Shown piece by piece: positions 26,146 through 34,643 of a stretch of 64,000 nt of DNA. The stretch is taken from the NCBI GenBank assembly GCA_035760665.1, contig DASTSN010000025.1, positions 55,544-119,543 of the forward strand, given 5' to 3'. The stretch's first letter is position 1, and every line of letters starts with the position of its first letter. The notes beneath the pieces are model-generated. The model searched no databases and was not told the origin of the DNA. It saw nothing but the letters and a program-made list of their open reading frames with translations. Both the position numbers and the translations under genes were made by a program. The DNA comes from DASTSN01 sp035760665 (GTDB lineage: Bacteria > Bacteroidota > Bacteroidia > Chitinophagales > Chitinophagaceae).

Positions 26146-26814
26146 TTACCGTTTTTTTTCAAACATCAGTTCTTTCACCTTTTCCTTATCCTCTTTTTCC
26201 TTTTTCAGATCGAACATCGTTCCGAACACATGGTCCCACAGCGTACTGCTAACGCCAAAGCCGTTGTGCTCGTTTTTGTAATGATGGAGATGGTGATTGC
26301 GCCAAAGCGGTTTCATCCATTTAAAAGGAGGATTCCAGGCATGAATGGCATAATGCATACTGCCATATAACAGGTAGCCGAGAATAAAGCCCGGGAAAAA
26401 CATAAAGGCATTTTGCCGCAAGGCCAGGTACATAAGTCCAAACAAAGCTGAAGCAATGATGATGCTGGGAACCGGCGGCATGAATAAGCGCTGTTTATCA
26501 CGCGGATAATGGTGGTGGTTACCGTGAAGGGTGTAAGCGAATTTCTGAATCCGCGGATTTTCGCTAACCCAGTGAAAAATGAACCGGTGCGCAATATATT
26601 CGAAAAAACTCCAGAAAAACATGCCGGCAAAAAAAGTCAGTGCCACTCGTGCTGCCGGGAATTCCAGTTTGCTGTTACTGTAGTAAAGCATATACACAAT
26701 TACCGGTAGGTACATCCCCCAAATTACTAGGGGATGAGTTTTCGTAAGCATCTCCAGGTAATCACTTTTAAATAACCTGGCTTGTCCTTTATTGTGAATC
26801 TTCTCAAATTGCAT
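26146..26814 (-). CDS. fatty acid hydroxylase, FA2H type
   Basis: This 222-residue membrane di-iron enzyme has four hydrophobic stretches and the full set of His boxes: EYIAHRFIFHW, HGNHHHYPRD, YAIHAW and NHHLHHYKNEHNGFG. The ending G-V-S-S-T-L-W-D-H-V-F-G-T is typical of the sterol desaturase/fatty acid hydroxylase superfamily. The HGNHHHYPRDKQRLFMPP segment points to the sphingolipid fatty acid 2-hydroxylase branch, and Bacteroidota make 2-hydroxylated sphingolipids, so this fits. No N-terminal cytochrome b5 domain is present, unlike eukaryotic FA2H. Confidence 0.88.
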   Translation of the reverse strand: MQFEKIHNKGQARLFKSDYLEMLTKTHPLVIWGMYLPVIVYMLYYSNSKLEFPAARVALTFFAGMFFWSFFEYIAHRFIFHWVSENPRIQKFAYTLHGNHHHYPRDKQRLFMPPVPSIIIASALFGLMYLALRQNAFMFFPGFILGYLLYGSMHYAIHAWNPPFKWMKPLWRNHHLHHYKNEHNGFGVSSTLWDHVFGTMFDLKKEKEDKEKVKELMFEKKR

Positions 26815-26833
26815 AACCGTACACTTTCTGTTG

Positions 26834-26841
26834 CAAAGATA
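26834..26841 (-). promoter_or_regulatory. -7 box TATCTTTG for the FA2H-type gene
   Basis: This is an exact match to TAnnTTTG on the minus strand, 19 nt before the ATG. Confidence 0.5.
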
Positions 26842-26883
26842 AAGTTTTATGAATTTGTCTGTTACATACTACTGCCCCAACTG

Positions 26884-27609
26884 TCAGGGGTGCAGCAATT
26901 GGTCAACCGTTTGAAACCGGTAGCCTTTTAATTTTAGTTCCTGCAGTAATTGCGGCAAAAGCCGGTAAAATTTATCAGTTCTGGCCGGATCTGTACCGAT
27001 GTGCAACAGAAGGATAAAACCATTGAGACCCGCTGCCCGCTCATTGCTGAAATTAATGACTGAGCGAAAAATGGTTTTGCTATCTCGGTAATTTTTTAAA
27101 TCAGGCGTACTGTAATCGGCATTGCTGAGCGTTCCGGGGGTAAAATTAATTAGTTGTAAGCCCAGCTCTTTTGTCCAGGCAGCGATGCTATCATTATACC
27201 ATTCATAGGGCGGGAGAAAATACGGGGCGTTATCCCGGTGAATGCCGTACTTGTTCATTTCTGTATAACTATGCAACAGGTCATCCTGGAATTGTTTTTT
27301 TGTCACCAGCAGGCTGTCCCGTTTGCTCCAGTCGCAATACAGCAGATGCTTATCGGAATGTGACCCCAAGTAATGACCAGCCTTTTTTAACTGCCGGATC
27401 AACGGCTGAAATGCAGGATTTCTGTAAAAATCACCGGTAAAAAAGAAAGATGCGCTTACGTGTGCCTGTTCCAGTGATTGTGCAATGAATGCACCCCCAT
27501 CTGCAAACTCGTGACCGGAAAAGACCAGTGCTATCCGTTTTTGTGTGGTATCGCCGCGGATGACAGCGCCGTGACTGCGGACGTAGCCCCCTGCACCGGG
27601 GGCCTTTAC
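26884..27609 (-). CDS. polysaccharide deacetylase (NodB-like) domain, no own start, in -1 frame to the GH9 gene
   Basis: This frame is open for 241 codons from the GH9 slippery site to the stop at 26884. The NodB-type core begins KRIALVFSGHEFADGG and continues HVSASFFFTGDFYRNP, KKAGHYLGSHSDKHLLYCDW (His-box H-S-x-x-H), PYFLPPYEWYNDSIAAW and NGFILLLHIGTDP. There is no ATG, GTG or TTG between the upstream in-frame stop and a TTG at 27402, which lies inside the core and would remove the first catalytic strand. No signal peptide is encoded. The simplest reading is that it is expressed as the C-terminal domain of a GH9 fusion by -1 frameshifting at 27609-27615. Alternatives are a sequencing indel, a mutation, or a non-standard start. 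Confidence 0.8.
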   Translation of the reverse strand, partial: VKAPGAGGYVRSHGAVIRGDTTQKRIALVFSGHEFADGGAFIAQSLEQAHVSASFFFTGDFYRNPAFQPLIRQLKKAGHYLGSHSDKHLLYCDWSKRDSLLVTKKQFQDDLLHSYTEMNKYGIHRDNAPYFLPPYEWYNDSIAAWTKELGLQLINFTPGTLSNADYSTPDLKNYRDSKTIFRSVINFSNERAAGLNGFILLLHIGTDPARTDKFYRLLPQLLQELKLKGYRFQTVDQLLHP

Positions 27610-27635
27610 TTTTTTGGTACCGCTTCCGCCTCCTT
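27586..27635 (-). promoter_or_regulatory. candidate programmed -1 ribosomal frameshift signal
   Basis: Read on the minus strand: AAGGAGG (27635-27629), 13 nt, the heptamer A AAA AAG in the GH9 reading frame (27615-27609), the GH9 stop TAA (27608-27606), and after a 5-nt spacer a perfect hairpin GCCCCC-GGTGCA-GGGGGC (27603-27586). A -1 slip moves reading into the deacetylase frame starting with GTA AAG. The same three parts (upstream SD-like motif, A AAA AAG, downstream stem-loop) make up the E. coli dnaX signal. Confidence 0.65.
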
Positions 27636-29468
27636 TGCAGCCAGCAGATAAATCAGTGATGCGGTACCATCCATCGTTGGTTCATTAGTGCTGTAATCGC
27701 CATAGTCATCGTGGTATACTACGAGGTCACTTTGAAAATCAGCGTATTCATCCGGGGCATACAGGGTAATGCCAATCAGGTTTTTATAAATACTACCATA
27801 AACCGGCCCGTCCACCAGCCCGCCATCAATAGGATAGTTTTTCAAATGCGTAAATGCAGAATGCGGATCAGTGGGTGTATCGCCCTGGGATGGCAGCCCG
27901 TATACCATACTTGTGCCCCACGGGTTGCAGCCAAAGAGCCAGTCAAAATTGGCCTGCTCTAACTCCGAATAGCGGTCATCACCGGTCAGTTGCCGGTACC
28001 AATAACATTGAATGGCAAAGGATGTTGTTAGGTTATTGCTGCACCAGATAAACGGAACCCCGCGGTAAAACGCGTTGTGTTTTGCTTTTTTCCACACTTT
28101 CTCAATACCCATCCGGTAATAACTGATAATAGTGCTTCGCTGTTTTCCTGTAAGCTCTTTTGCCAGTTCGTAATGACCAAGATTGATGAAAGGATACCAC
28201 TGATAGTGCTTGGCGGTGTCAGCGCCCAGCCAGGGGGTAATTTTTTCTTCGCCGGCCATTTGTAGTGCATATTCAAGCACTGATTTTCCTGGCAACAAAC
28301 CACTTACAGCATCATAGGGGAGTTGTGCCAAATTGTTATGCCCCTGCTGACAATAATAGCGGGCAGCCGCCAGTTCCATATCATCCGTCCAGTTATCCTC
28401 GGCATAGATATACGGTGAAAGAACGGAGGCTGTCTGGCAGGCTCCCGGCTTCTTCAATCCCAAAACGAAAGCCGCCGCCGATTTATGCTGCAAAAGGTTT
28501 GCATATTTTTTATCACGTGCAGCAAAAAGCTCGGCACCGAGGGAAAAAGCACTAGAAAACTTTCCGGCTGTGGAAGCAACACCTGTTGTGTGATTCATAA
28601 ATTTTCCGCGCTGCTGTGGCAGGCCGCTGCAAAAATATACGGGTCGCTCCAAGCCCCGGCCGTAGTAATTGGTATCCTCTTTTGGAATCCGCATGCCGCG
28701 GTGATCCCGGTCATCGCCCAGCTGGTTGAACATCCAGTCGTCCTGCGGATTCATTTTTAACAGCCAGTCAAGTCCCCATTTTGCTTCGTCCAGTACATCT
28801 GCAATTCCGTTTTTCCCATCAAGCCCGCTAGCATTTTTTTGATCCGGAAAAACAGCCGGAAAATCTCTGTAGGCCATGAGCAAATGATATGTAGCGTTGG
28901 CGGAAGTGGCAGCATACTGCAGGTAATCACTGGCATCATGCCAGCCACCCACCACATCAATATGCGTGCTGTCGGGCATAGGTCCGTACAAAGTGTATCC
29001 ATCGTGGGTATGACAGCTGTCATTTAAAAACGGATTAAACCCACTGCGCTGCTGGCGCATATATCGGAGGCAAAAATCCGCAGTTCCATCATATACATCA
29101 TCCCCTATGCGAAATTCCGGCGATTTAATTTCATCAGCCTGCAAGTAATAGCGACCCGGGTGGGTAAACGTCGAAAAATTGAGGCGAGCTGACTGTTTGA
29201 AAGGTCCATACGCACCAAATAACTGTCCAGCCTTGCCGGTAAATACCACTTTCCCGGAAGCGGCGTCCACTAGTTGCCAGCTACCGGGCTCCGATGGTTC
29301 TTTACTGCACCAAACAGCCACTTTAATCCCTTTGCTGGTATATCCAAGCTGGTTAATGCGTATCCATGCCTGCGGTTTTTGCTGTACCGGTTTATTACTA
29401 AAGGACAATACCATAGCGCTGCCCGCAATAACCAATAACAGCAAAAAAAGAGATACAGAGAATTTCAT
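27606..29468 (-). CDS. glycoside hydrolase family 9 (endoglucanase-type)
   Basis: The 620-residue product has a signal peptide (hydrophobic core LFLLLLVIAGSAMVLS) and an N-terminal Ig-like CelD_N domain (about 35-125, starting IRINQLGY). A complete GH9 (alpha/alpha)6 barrel follows. The catalytic Asp pair region is VVGGWHDASDYLQY, and the general acid Glu lies in STNEPTMDGTASLIYLLA close to the end. It hydrolyses beta-1,4-glucans or related glycans outside the cytoplasm. I start at the ATG at 29468; a TTG at 29474 adds two residues. Its last codons form the slippery site described separately, so a longer product of about 861 residues with a deacetylase domain is possible. Confidence 0.92.
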   Translation of the reverse strand: MKFSVSLFLLLLVIAGSAMVLSFSNKPVQQKPQAWIRINQLGYTSKGIKVAVWCSKEPSEPGSWQLVDAASGKVVFTGKAGQLFGAYGPFKQSARLNFSTFTHPGRYYLQADEIKSPEFRIGDDVYDGTADFCLRYMRQQRSGFNPFLNDSCHTHDGYTLYGPMPDSTHIDVVGGWHDASDYLQYAATSANATYHLLMAYRDFPAVFPDQKNASGLDGKNGIADVLDEAKWGLDWLLKMNPQDDWMFNQLGDDRDHRGMRIPKEDTNYYGRGLERPVYFCSGLPQQRGKFMNHTTGVASTAGKFSSAFSLGAELFAARDKKYANLLQHKSAAAFVLGLKKPGACQTASVLSPYIYAEDNWTDDMELAAARYYCQQGHNNLAQLPYDAVSGLLPGKSVLEYALQMAGEEKITPWLGADTAKHYQWYPFINLGHYELAKELTGKQRSTIISYYRMGIEKVWKKAKHNAFYRGVPFIWCSNNLTTSFAIQCYWYRQLTGDDRYSELEQANFDWLFGCNPWGTSMVYGLPSQGDTPTDPHSAFTHLKNYPIDGGLVDGPVYGSIYKNLIGITLYAPDEYADFQSDLVVYHDDYGDYSTNEPTMDGTASLIYLLAAKEAEAVPKK

Positions 29469-29483
29469 TTGCAAATGTATAAA

Positions 29484-30737
29484 TCAGTGATCAGTAGTAT
29501 AATCAAATCGAAAACTTTGCAAATCCGGAGCGTATTTTCTTGTTCTGTTTAATTCGTACTGGTAAAGAATCTCACCTGTTTCCCTGAAGAATGGATATCC
29601 AATTTCATCATAGTCATATTTGTCATCATTCAGTACAGCATCGCTGTTTACATAAATAGTGCCGCTCAGCATGAACTCCACATTGTGTTTAAAATCGACG
29701 ATATAGGCAACATCTGTCAGAAAACCATATGACCAGCCGGGTTTATTAAAAGACCGTATGAAAGACGGAATTTTGCGCCTGCCTGCCTTAAAGAAAAAGA
29801 ATTTGGTATAGCTGTCGAAATATTCACTCGTGTCATAGGCCGGGTGCCTGCTTTCGGAAGGCAGTTCAGACATGTATTTCAATAAAAACAATCTGTCTTT
29901 TTCCGCAATATGAAACCGCTTTTTTCGCGGTACAGAGGCCGGAAACAACACTGATTGCAGCATTTGCTGTAAATCCCCGAGTGGTATATTATTGTGCGTG
30001 GTAAAATCCATGGGTGAAGCTACCAGACTGTCGTTCCAGTCATAGTGCGCTTTACCAATAAAAATTTTTTTACTAAAATCAAATGGCTGTTGGTTAAATG
30101 CCGGTGCTTGTTTATAAATCAGCCGGCCATTTTTTACAAATCGTATTGCATTGGTATGCCGGTTCTGGTCTTCATTCATCACTACAAAGCGCCGGGTAAT
30201 CCGGCAATCGGTGTATCCTTTTTGCCAAAGCTTTGCATTTAATAATTGCTGGCCGTCAAATTCATACAACCTGTTATAGGCGTCGTTGTCACTTACCAAA
30301 AAAATACGCCGGATATATTGTGCGACAGAGGGCAGCCCATTAGCCGAACTGGTATCTGTCCACACATTCACCTGCCGCTCATAACTGCTGTCGGTAAGCA
30401 TGGGTGTATAAATATCCACGCCTTTCCTTTTTAGCTTATTCATTTTTTCCAGCGCCACCAGTGCAGCAGGCAACTTAACTGTGGAAGCCGGGTTAAAATA
30501 AAGATTCCGGTCAACATTCAGGTAATAGTTTGTAAAATGGGGCTTATTGTGTTTATCTCTGTTTATTTGGGTATAAATAAGCTGATAGCGAAATGTATCG
30601 GGCTGACGCAGTATTTGTTTCAGTAAGTCAGATGCATGGCTGCTGAGCAGCTGCCTGAGAAACGCATCGGTTCTGGGTTGTGCCAGCACTGTTATACAAA
30701 TGAAAAACAGAAAAAAAGCCATAACAATCTTCTTCAT
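29484..30737 (-). CDS. secreted serine hydrolase, class A beta-lactamase-like
   Basis: The 417-residue product has a signal peptide (MKKIVMAFFLFFICITVLAQ), which fixes the start at 30737; the frame is open further upstream but that part overlaps the divergent promoter region. The penicillin-binding fold is shown by STVKLPAALVALEKM (S-x-x-K, about residues 100-103) and SDNDAYNRLYEF (S-D-N). The third K-T/S-G box is not obvious, so it is better called a serine hydrolase than a beta-lactamase. It is probably periplasmic. The GH9 gene follows 15 nt downstream, suggesting one transcript. Confidence 0.85.
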   Translation of the reverse strand: MKKIVMAFFLFFICITVLAQPRTDAFLRQLLSSHASDLLKQILRQPDTFRYQLIYTQINRDKHNKPHFTNYYLNVDRNLYFNPASTVKLPAALVALEKMNKLKRKGVDIYTPMLTDSSYERQVNVWTDTSSANGLPSVAQYIRRIFLVSDNDAYNRLYEFDGQQLLNAKLWQKGYTDCRITRRFVVMNEDQNRHTNAIRFVKNGRLIYKQAPAFNQQPFDFSKKIFIGKAHYDWNDSLVASPMDFTTHNNIPLGDLQQMLQSVLFPASVPRKKRFHIAEKDRLFLLKYMSELPSESRHPAYDTSEYFDSYTKFFFFKAGRRKIPSFIRSFNKPGWSYGFLTDVAYIVDFKHNVEFMLSGTIYVNSDAVLNDDKYDYDEIGYPFFRETGEILYQYELNRTRKYAPDLQSFRFDYTTDH

Positions 30738-30835
30738 GCGCAAAAGGTACAAACAAGTTTGGATACAGACCGATACTTGCAATGCATTTCTAAAAGAGCC
30801 AGGATTGATTATGAGATAATGAGTAAACAAAAAAT

Positions 30836-30843
30836 TACCTTTG
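30836..30843 (+). promoter_or_regulatory. -7 box TACCTTTG for the FAH-family gene
   Basis: This is an exact match to TAnnTTTG, 34 nt before the ATG, in the divergent region shared with the serine hydrolase gene. Confidence 0.45.
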
Positions 30844-30877
30844 CTGCTTTCGTATAGCATATTCAAATAGCAGTCAC

Positions 30878-31903
30878 ATGAAATTGGTTTCTTATCTTAA
30901 AGAAGGGCAGGATCAGCTGGCCGTACTGATCAACGGATTATTGTATGATATGGATGTGCTCCATCCCGATCTGCCCACCAGTATGGGCATGTTCCTGAAC
31001 TATTGGGAAGATGCATTTCCTGTGGCGCAGGCAGGAGAACTATTGCTCCGGGAAGGTACCCGAACCAGCAACAAAGGCATCCCGGTTAACGATATGCTAT
31101 TGCTGGCACCAGTTCCCTTTCCTGCATCATGCCGCGATGGGTATGCCTTCCGGCAGCACGTGGCCGCTGCCAGAAGAAACCGGAAAGTGGATATGCTCCC
31201 CGAATTTGATCAATACCCGGTCTTTTATTTTACCAACCATCATAGCATCCAGGGGCCGGGAGAAGTGCGATGTATGCCTGACCATTTTGAAAAACTTGAC
31301 TTTGAGCTGGAGGCCGCCATCGTCATTTGTAAACACGGAAGAAATATTCCTGCCGAACAGGCCGATCAATACATTGGCGGCTTAATGATCATGAACGACC
31401 TGAGTGCCAGGCGGCTTCAAATGGAGGAAATGCTCTTAAATCTCGGTCCCGCCAAAGGAAAAGATTTTGCCACAGCAACCGGACCATGGCTGGTGACACT
31501 GGATGATTTGCAGTCATTTGAAATTCCTGCTAAAGAAAATCATGCCGGGAAAAGCTGGAACCTGTCAATGAAATGCCGAGTAAACGGGGTACAGGTAAGC
31601 GAGGGTAATATTGGCGATATGGACTGGACTTTTGCCGAAATCATCGAGCGGGCATCTTATGGTGTGGACCTCTATCCCGGCGATATCATTGGCAGTGGTA
31701 CTGTCGGCACGGGTTGCTTCCTGGAGCTAAATGGAACGGGCAAACTGCATGACCCCGGCTACCAGGAACAGTGGCTGCAACCAAACGACGTTATTGAAAT
31801 GGAAATTGACGAACTGGGACTTTTACAGAACACCATTATTGCAGAAGATAGCAGCTGGAGTATTCTTGCCGAAAAAAAGGATAGTAACCCGGCTAAAGTA
31901 TAA
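30878..31903 (+). CDS. fumarylacetoacetate hydrolase family protein
   Basis: This 341-residue cytoplasmic protein has the FAH catalytic fold. The metal ligands are visible in DFELEAAIVI and NDLSARR, and the active-site segments in GKDFATATGPWLV and PGDIIGSGTVGTGCFLELNG. The family cleaves or hydrates C-C bonds of 2-oxo acids, with fumarylacetoacetase (tyrosine breakdown) as the prototype. The next gene is a flavin reductase-type protein 55 nt downstream. Aromatic or amino-acid breakdown is plausible but unproven. Confidence 0.88.
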   Translation: MKLVSYLKEGQDQLAVLINGLLYDMDVLHPDLPTSMGMFLNYWEDAFPVAQAGELLLREGTRTSNKGIPVNDMLLLAPVPFPASCRDGYAFRQHVAAARRNRKVDMLPEFDQYPVFYFTNHHSIQGPGEVRCMPDHFEKLDFELEAAIVICKHGRNIPAEQADQYIGGLMIMNDLSARRLQMEEMLLNLGPAKGKDFATATGPWLVTLDDLQSFEIPAKENHAGKSWNLSMKCRVNGVQVSEGNIGDMDWTFAEIIERASYGVDLYPGDIIGSGTVGTGCFLELNGTGKLHDPGYQEQWLQPNDVIEMEIDELGLLQNTIIAEDSSWSILAEKKDSNPAKV

Positions 31904-31958
31904 AACAACTCACCAGGCCTGCTTAAATCGCCATTATTTCATTCACCTGTTTTGACCG

Positions 31959-32840
31959 ATGCAATTTGACCTGAACGATCTTTCCACCGCAGAAAAGCAA
32001 TACTACCTGCAGCATGTAGTGGCGCCGCGGCCTATTTGTTTTGCCTCTACTATCAATAAACAAGGACAGGTAAACCTGAGTCCGTTTAGCTTTTTTAACA
32101 TGTTCTCATCCAACCCGCCTGTGGTTATCTTTTCCCCTGCCCGGCGGGTGCGCAATAATACTACCAAACACAGCCTGCATAACTTACAGGAAGTACCGGA
32201 AGTGGTAATTAACATAGTAACGTATGATATGGTGCAGCAGGTTTCACTAGCCAGTTGCGAATACCCGGAAGCTGTGAATGAATTTACGAAAGCCGGTTTT
32301 ACCGAAGAACCAGCTACCCTGGTTCGTCCGCCGATGGTGAAAGAAAGCAAAGTGAAGATGGAGTGCCGGGTATTGGAGATAAAGTCTCTCGGCGCAGAAG
32401 GTGGCGCCGGCAATCTTGTTATATGTGAAGTGCTTCGCTTGCATATCGATGACGCTTTACTGGATGAAAATAAAAAACTCGACCAGCGAAAAATACAGCA
32501 CGTGGCAAGACTGGGTGGCAACTGGTACTGCAAAGTGGATGAAAGCAATCTGTTTGAAGTGGAAAAACCTAATGTGCAACTGGGTATTGGTGTAGACGCA
32601 TTGCCCGCAAATATCCGCCTGAGCCGGATTTTAAGCGGTAATAACCTGGGCCAGCTTGCTAATGTTAGCGAGATGCCGGCTATTGATCCGGCATTCAGCG
32701 ATGATCATCTTAAACAAATTATTCAATACTACAGTGTAAGCCCCGACGAAATGGAAACGGAGCTTCATCACTATGCAAAAATACTGCTGGATCAGGGTAA
32801 CGTACAGGCTGCCTGGCAAGTATTATTAGCCGCTACCTAA
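31959..32840 (+). CDS. flavin reductase family protein (FMN-binding split barrel)
   Basis: This 293-residue protein has the split-barrel flavin-binding domain: YLQHVVAPRPICFASTINKQGQVNLSPFSFFNMFSSNPPVVIFSP is the typical N-terminal block, with T-K-H-S-L-x-N and E-V-V-I-N-I-V following. Members reduce FMN with NADH or use bound FMN for another redox reaction. The 90 or so residues after the barrel are an extra helical tail. It lies in the same direction as the FAH-family gene and is probably co-transcribed with it. Confidence 0.88.
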   Translation: MQFDLNDLSTAEKQYYLQHVVAPRPICFASTINKQGQVNLSPFSFFNMFSSNPPVVIFSPARRVRNNTTKHSLHNLQEVPEVVINIVTYDMVQQVSLASCEYPEAVNEFTKAGFTEEPATLVRPPMVKESKVKMECRVLEIKSLGAEGGAGNLVICEVLRLHIDDALLDENKKLDQRKIQHVARLGGNWYCKVDESNLFEVEKPNVQLGIGVDALPANIRLSRILSGNNLGQLANVSEMPAIDPAFSDDHLKQIIQYYSVSPDEMETELHHYAKILLDQGNVQAAWQVLLAAT

Positions 32841-32844
32841 TCAG

Positions 32845-33555
32845 TTACTGGTTTGCAACAGATCCAAATACTTTTTTTAATATTTCTGTTGTGCGTGCCA
32901 CGGGATTTTCGCGAATATTTGCTTCCTCCTTCGCCACTCTGTCGAATAAAGCATCTACGGCCTTACCCACAACATAAGAAGTGAGATCCGGATTTATTTT
33001 ATTAAACGTAGTCGGAAAATTATTATAGGTATTCACCACATCGGTGTAGTATTTCGTAGCATTCAGTTTATCCAGCGAACCCTTTACTGAAGGTGTAAAT
33101 GCCGCCACCAGCTTTGCTGTGGTTTTTTCCCGGAAATATTGTGTGGCTGCGTCTTTCGGGCCCCTGATGATATTCAGGGCATCCACTATAGTCATTTGCT
33201 TAATGGCATCAGCAAATATCGGCGTGGCATAGCCGACAGCATCTTCGGCGGCCCGGTTAATTTGCAGAATTGCTTTATCCACCATATTCCCCATTCCGAG
33301 GCTTCGCAGTGTATTTTCAATTTTCTGGGCATCGGGCGGCAGAAATAACTTATAGGCCTGGTTGCCAAAAAAACCATCCGTTTTATTTAAAAAACCAACG
33401 CCTTGGGTTACTCCCTGGCTCAAGGCCTCGCGAATGCCCTGAGCAGCTTCAGCTTCAGTAACACCCGTGCCGGGAAAACCAGTGGGTAATTTCAACGTTT
33501 CGCAGGAACTGAAGATTCCTGCAGCCATGAGAACAAGCGGGAGAAGTTTTTTCAT
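32845..33555 (-). CDS. DUF4197 domain-containing lipoprotein
   Basis: This 236-residue protein has a lipoprotein signal (MKKLLPLVLMAAGIFSSC, lipobox Cys at residue 18) and one helical DUF4197 domain with EAAQGIREALSQGVTQGVGFL, AFGNQAYKLFLPPDAQ-like GNQAYKLFLPPDA, and DALNIIRGPKDAATQYFREKT. The function is unknown. It converges with the flavin reductase gene with only 4 nt between them. Confidence 0.9.
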   Translation of the reverse strand: MKKLLPLVLMAAGIFSSCETLKLPTGFPGTGVTEAEAAQGIREALSQGVTQGVGFLNKTDGFFGNQAYKLFLPPDAQKIENTLRSLGMGNMVDKAILQINRAAEDAVGYATPIFADAIKQMTIVDALNIIRGPKDAATQYFREKTTAKLVAAFTPSVKGSLDKLNATKYYTDVVNTYNNFPTTFNKINPDLTSYVVGKAVDALFDRVAKEEANIRENPVARTTEILKKVFGSVANQ

Positions 33556-33626
33556 AGAATTTTTTTTAAAGGTACGATTCCGTTTTGTTGTTTGAATATA
33601 TAGCGGATAAAATACAGAGTAAAGAT

Positions 33627-34628
33627 TTAATAAAGCAATGCAGCTTTTCGATGACTGATTTTTTCTTTTAAAATCCTGAAAAACCTGGAGCGTTCCCGTT
33701 CACTTACTGAACTGATCAACGTAGATCGCTTCATGAGGTTGGTAATATGTTTATACATATTTTCCGTAAATACAGGATCCCTCGTTGCCATGTAATTGAT
33801 AGTACTGTGTGTAATCATGGTTGTTTTAACGCCGTCAAGCACTACCAGTATATTGTTATCACCAAGAAACACTTCGTTGAAGTACATTTTAAATTCGCCC
33901 AGTGCCTGGCGGCTCTTATCGTCATATTTAAATTTATAACCACAGGCTGCCTGCTGTTCTAAATGATCAATTAATTTTTCCGTAGTTTCATATAAAACGA
34001 AAGCATCTTTATCAGACTCAAAAACACCGCTTGTTCTGTAGTATTCTATCTGGCGTATAATAATATTCAGGCTTTCCACATTCCACAATTCAACACTTGG
34101 GAGTTGATTATATAAATCAAGCACCTTTTGTTCTTCTAAAAACATTTCTTGCGGGTAGTCTTCAAAACGAAACTTTCGGTGTTTAAATTCAGGAAACTGC
34201 AGGTAAGTTTTCAGCCAGAAAAAACGCTTAAATGCTGCGATTTCCCTGAAATGAAAATGGTGGAAAATGGGCATGTCTTTACACAGGTAATACATCTCTT
34301 TTTCGCGAAAACTGTTGAAATAATTTAAATCCTTGATAACAGATTTCAGGTAGGCATCAAACCGGAATGTTTTACTATCCACCAAATTGCCATAAAATAA
34401 AAAGGCGCCGGATTGTATATTCATCAACTGATCCAGCGATATGTGATAATATGTGCAGAGTTTATACAATTCGTCCAGCGAAATATTTTTTTCATTACGC
34501 ATGCGCCTGTAAGCACTATCGGTACTGATGGCCAATACTTTTGCAATTTCCTCCGCTGCAGACATTTGCGGCCCTATTTTACTTTTCACTATGTTGAAAA
34601 TCATTTGTTGAAGATCACCGCTTTCCAT
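33627..34628 (-). CDS. HTH regulator of unknown family, paralogue A
   Basis: The 333-residue product has an N-terminal helix-turn-helix (about residues 20-65): AEEIAKVLAISTDSAYRRMRNEKNISLDELYKLCTYY, a Cro/phage-repressor-like layout. The remaining 260 residues are helical, cytoplasmic and unassigned; they include IEYYRTSGVF and a C-terminal SVSERERSRFFRILKEKI. The gene just upstream encodes a clear paralogue. I start it at the ATG at 34628. The 15-nt gap between the two suggests one transcript. It probably acts as a transcription factor with a ligand- or partner-binding C-terminal part. Confidence 0.78.
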   Translation of the reverse strand: MESGDLQQMIFNIVKSKIGPQMSAAEEIAKVLAISTDSAYRRMRNEKNISLDELYKLCTYYHISLDQLMNIQSGAFLFYGNLVDSKTFRFDAYLKSVIKDLNYFNSFREKEMYYLCKDMPIFHHFHFREIAAFKRFFWLKTYLQFPEFKHRKFRFEDYPQEMFLEEQKVLDLYNQLPSVELWNVESLNIIIRQIEYYRTSGVFESDKDAFVLYETTEKLIDHLEQQAACGYKFKYDDKSRQALGEFKMYFNEVFLGDNNILVVLDGVKTTMITHSTINYMATRDPVFTENMYKHITNLMKRSTLISSVSERERSRFFRILKEKISHRKAALLY

Positions 34629-34643
34629 ACACAATAGTATAGG

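Noticed and set aside
27609..27660. In the frame of the deacetylase, the residues L-S-A-G-C-K just upstream look like a lipoprotein lipobox, which might mean the deacetylase has its own lipoprotein signal.
   Set aside because: There is no start codon and no hydrophobic stretch before it; a stop lies 12 codons upstream of the L-S-A-G-C. The frame there overlaps GH9 coding sequence, so the match is coincidental.
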